14,855 bases of DNA, from positions 672,539 to 687,393 of the forward strand of contig MU646418.1 of NCBI GenBank assembly GCA_026770585.1. The letters run 5' to 3'. Both the position numbers and the translations under genes were made by a program. Shown in pieces: positions 14,149 to 14,855 of this stretch. The notes beneath the pieces are model-generated. The model had not been told where the DNA came from. It did no database searches and was given only the letters and a program-made list of their open reading frames with translations. How positions within the stretch are numbered: the stretch's first letter is position 1; the number at the start of each line of letters is the position of its first letter. This DNA is from Baffinella frigidus (taxonomy: Eukaryota; Cryptophyceae; Cryptomonadales; Baffinellaceae).

Positions 14149-14855
14149 TTGGTTTTGATTTCTCCCAACATAGCCCAACGCCACGCCCTTTCGTAGAAAG
14201 GACTGCAAAGAAAGCATATTTTGCTTTCGGGTCGCGTTTAGCTCTCCAGTGCAGAGGCTCGCGAAGAGGGGATAATAAAGATGAAGCCTTTAGGTCCTTT
14301 AGGTCCTTTAGGTTCTTCGAGCTCCCAACATAGGCGGACACCGGAACTGGTTCTGCAGAGAAGCCATGCTTCCTTTCGGATCACATAGGTCTTTTAGGTC
14401 CTTTAGGTTTTAATTTTCCCCAACATATGCCAACAACACGCCGTTCCGTAGAAAGGACTGCAGATAAATCATTTTTGCTCTCGGATCGCGTTTCGCTCTC
14501 CAGTGCAGAGGCTCGTGAAGAGGGGATACAGGGAGTGGCTCTGTTGGGGTGTTTGATTGCTTCCAAAATAGGAGCGCGCCCGCACACACACCCAACCCGA
14601 GTCAGCCTTTGTGAGGCTCATGGTATCCATGTGAGGCTCATGGTATCCATAGGTCCTTTTGGTTTTGATTTCTCCCAACATAGCCCAACGCCATGCCGTT
14701 CCGTTGAAGGGATCTGCAAAAACCTTGGCTTGTCCTTTAGGTTTAGATCCTTTAGGTTTTAATTTCTCCCAACATAGCCCAACGACACGCCCTTCCGTAG
14801 AAAGGACTGCAGAGAAAGCATTTTTGCTTTCGGATCGCGTTTAGCTCTCCAGTGC
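14149..14855 (+). repeat. Cluster of a dispersed ~120-bp repeat with TTTAGGTCC microsatellite
   Basis: The unit is TTTCTCCCAACATAGCCCAA, CGTAGAAAGGACTGCA, AAAGCATTTTTGCTTTCGG, CGCGTTTAGCTCTCCAGTGC, then AGAGGCTCGCGAAGAGGGGA. Copies are at about 14151-14273, 14411-14529 and 14760-14855 (cut by the window end), with partial copies at about 14318-14375 and 14660-14725. A stem GAAAGCA/TGCTTTC is kept in each full copy. AGGTCCTTT units occur between copies (14286-14312, 14388-14408). TGTGAGGCTCATGGTATCCA is tandemly duplicated at 14610-14650. Confidence 0.88.

Noticed and set aside
13952-14341. Minus-strand 129-codon open frame
   Set aside because: It consists of the dispersed repeat joined to the inverted-repeat arm. 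Similar frames recur in each repeat copy.
1-14855. tRNA, rRNA or snoRNA genes
   Set aside because: No cloverleaf with A and B box, no conserved rRNA block and no convincing C/D box pair was recognised by eye. A dedicated covariance search was not possible.

Overview
The window is nuclear DNA from a GC-rich eukaryote. The genes are split by short GT-AG introns with protein motifs running cleanly across the junctions. The VMA21-type V-ATPase assembly factor is eukaryote-specific, and degenerate TTTAGGG/TTCAGGG (plant-type telomere) arrays lie inside the sequence. A microalga or other TTTAGGG-type protist is the best guess, but the lineage cannot be fixed from sequence alone. No rRNA, tRNA, CRISPR array or prokaryotic operon was seen.

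Layout, left to right. (1) 1-2717, minus strand: most of a gene for a Pro/Gly-rich protein with a Tudor/SH3-like patch and two WW domains. Four exons are visible and the 3' end runs off the window. (2) 2718-3976: no recognised gene; three diverged ~60-bp repeat copies at 3224-3492. (3) 3977-4513, plus strand: a two-exon VMA21 gene. (4) 4514-7087: no recognised gene; miniature inverted-repeat elements, a 26-bp tandem repeat, a ~500-bp degenerate telomere-like array and a short AAAGTCAACTCGTTA tandem. (5) 7088-7546, minus strand: an unrecognised helical/coiled-coil protein, head-to-head with (6) 7974-10485, plus strand: an eight-exon gene for a protein carrying two copies of the FAM13-type C-terminal motif. 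Two of its introns host miniature inverted-repeat elements, and another ends in a dispersed repeat that carries the 3' splice site. (7) 10486-12250: repeats, minisatellites and an orphan C-terminal exon on the minus strand (11598-11720). (8) 12290-14120: an AT-richer block bounded by ~98% identical inverted repeats, containing a second telomere-like array, nested inverted repeats and a perfect 28-bp palindrome. (9) 14149-14855: five copies (full or partial) of a dispersed repeat with TTTAGGTCC microsatellites.

The identified genes do not form a pathway: one is a V-ATPase assembly factor, one a probable protein- or RNA-interaction adaptor, one a FAM13-motif protein and one unknown. The most unusual signal is structural. 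Many inverted-repeat elements sit in introns and spacers. One dispersed repeat ends exactly at an intron 3' splice site, and several introns have AG|GT at both boundaries, which resembles introner-type intron gain. The right third of the window is a nest of inverted and dispersed repeats.
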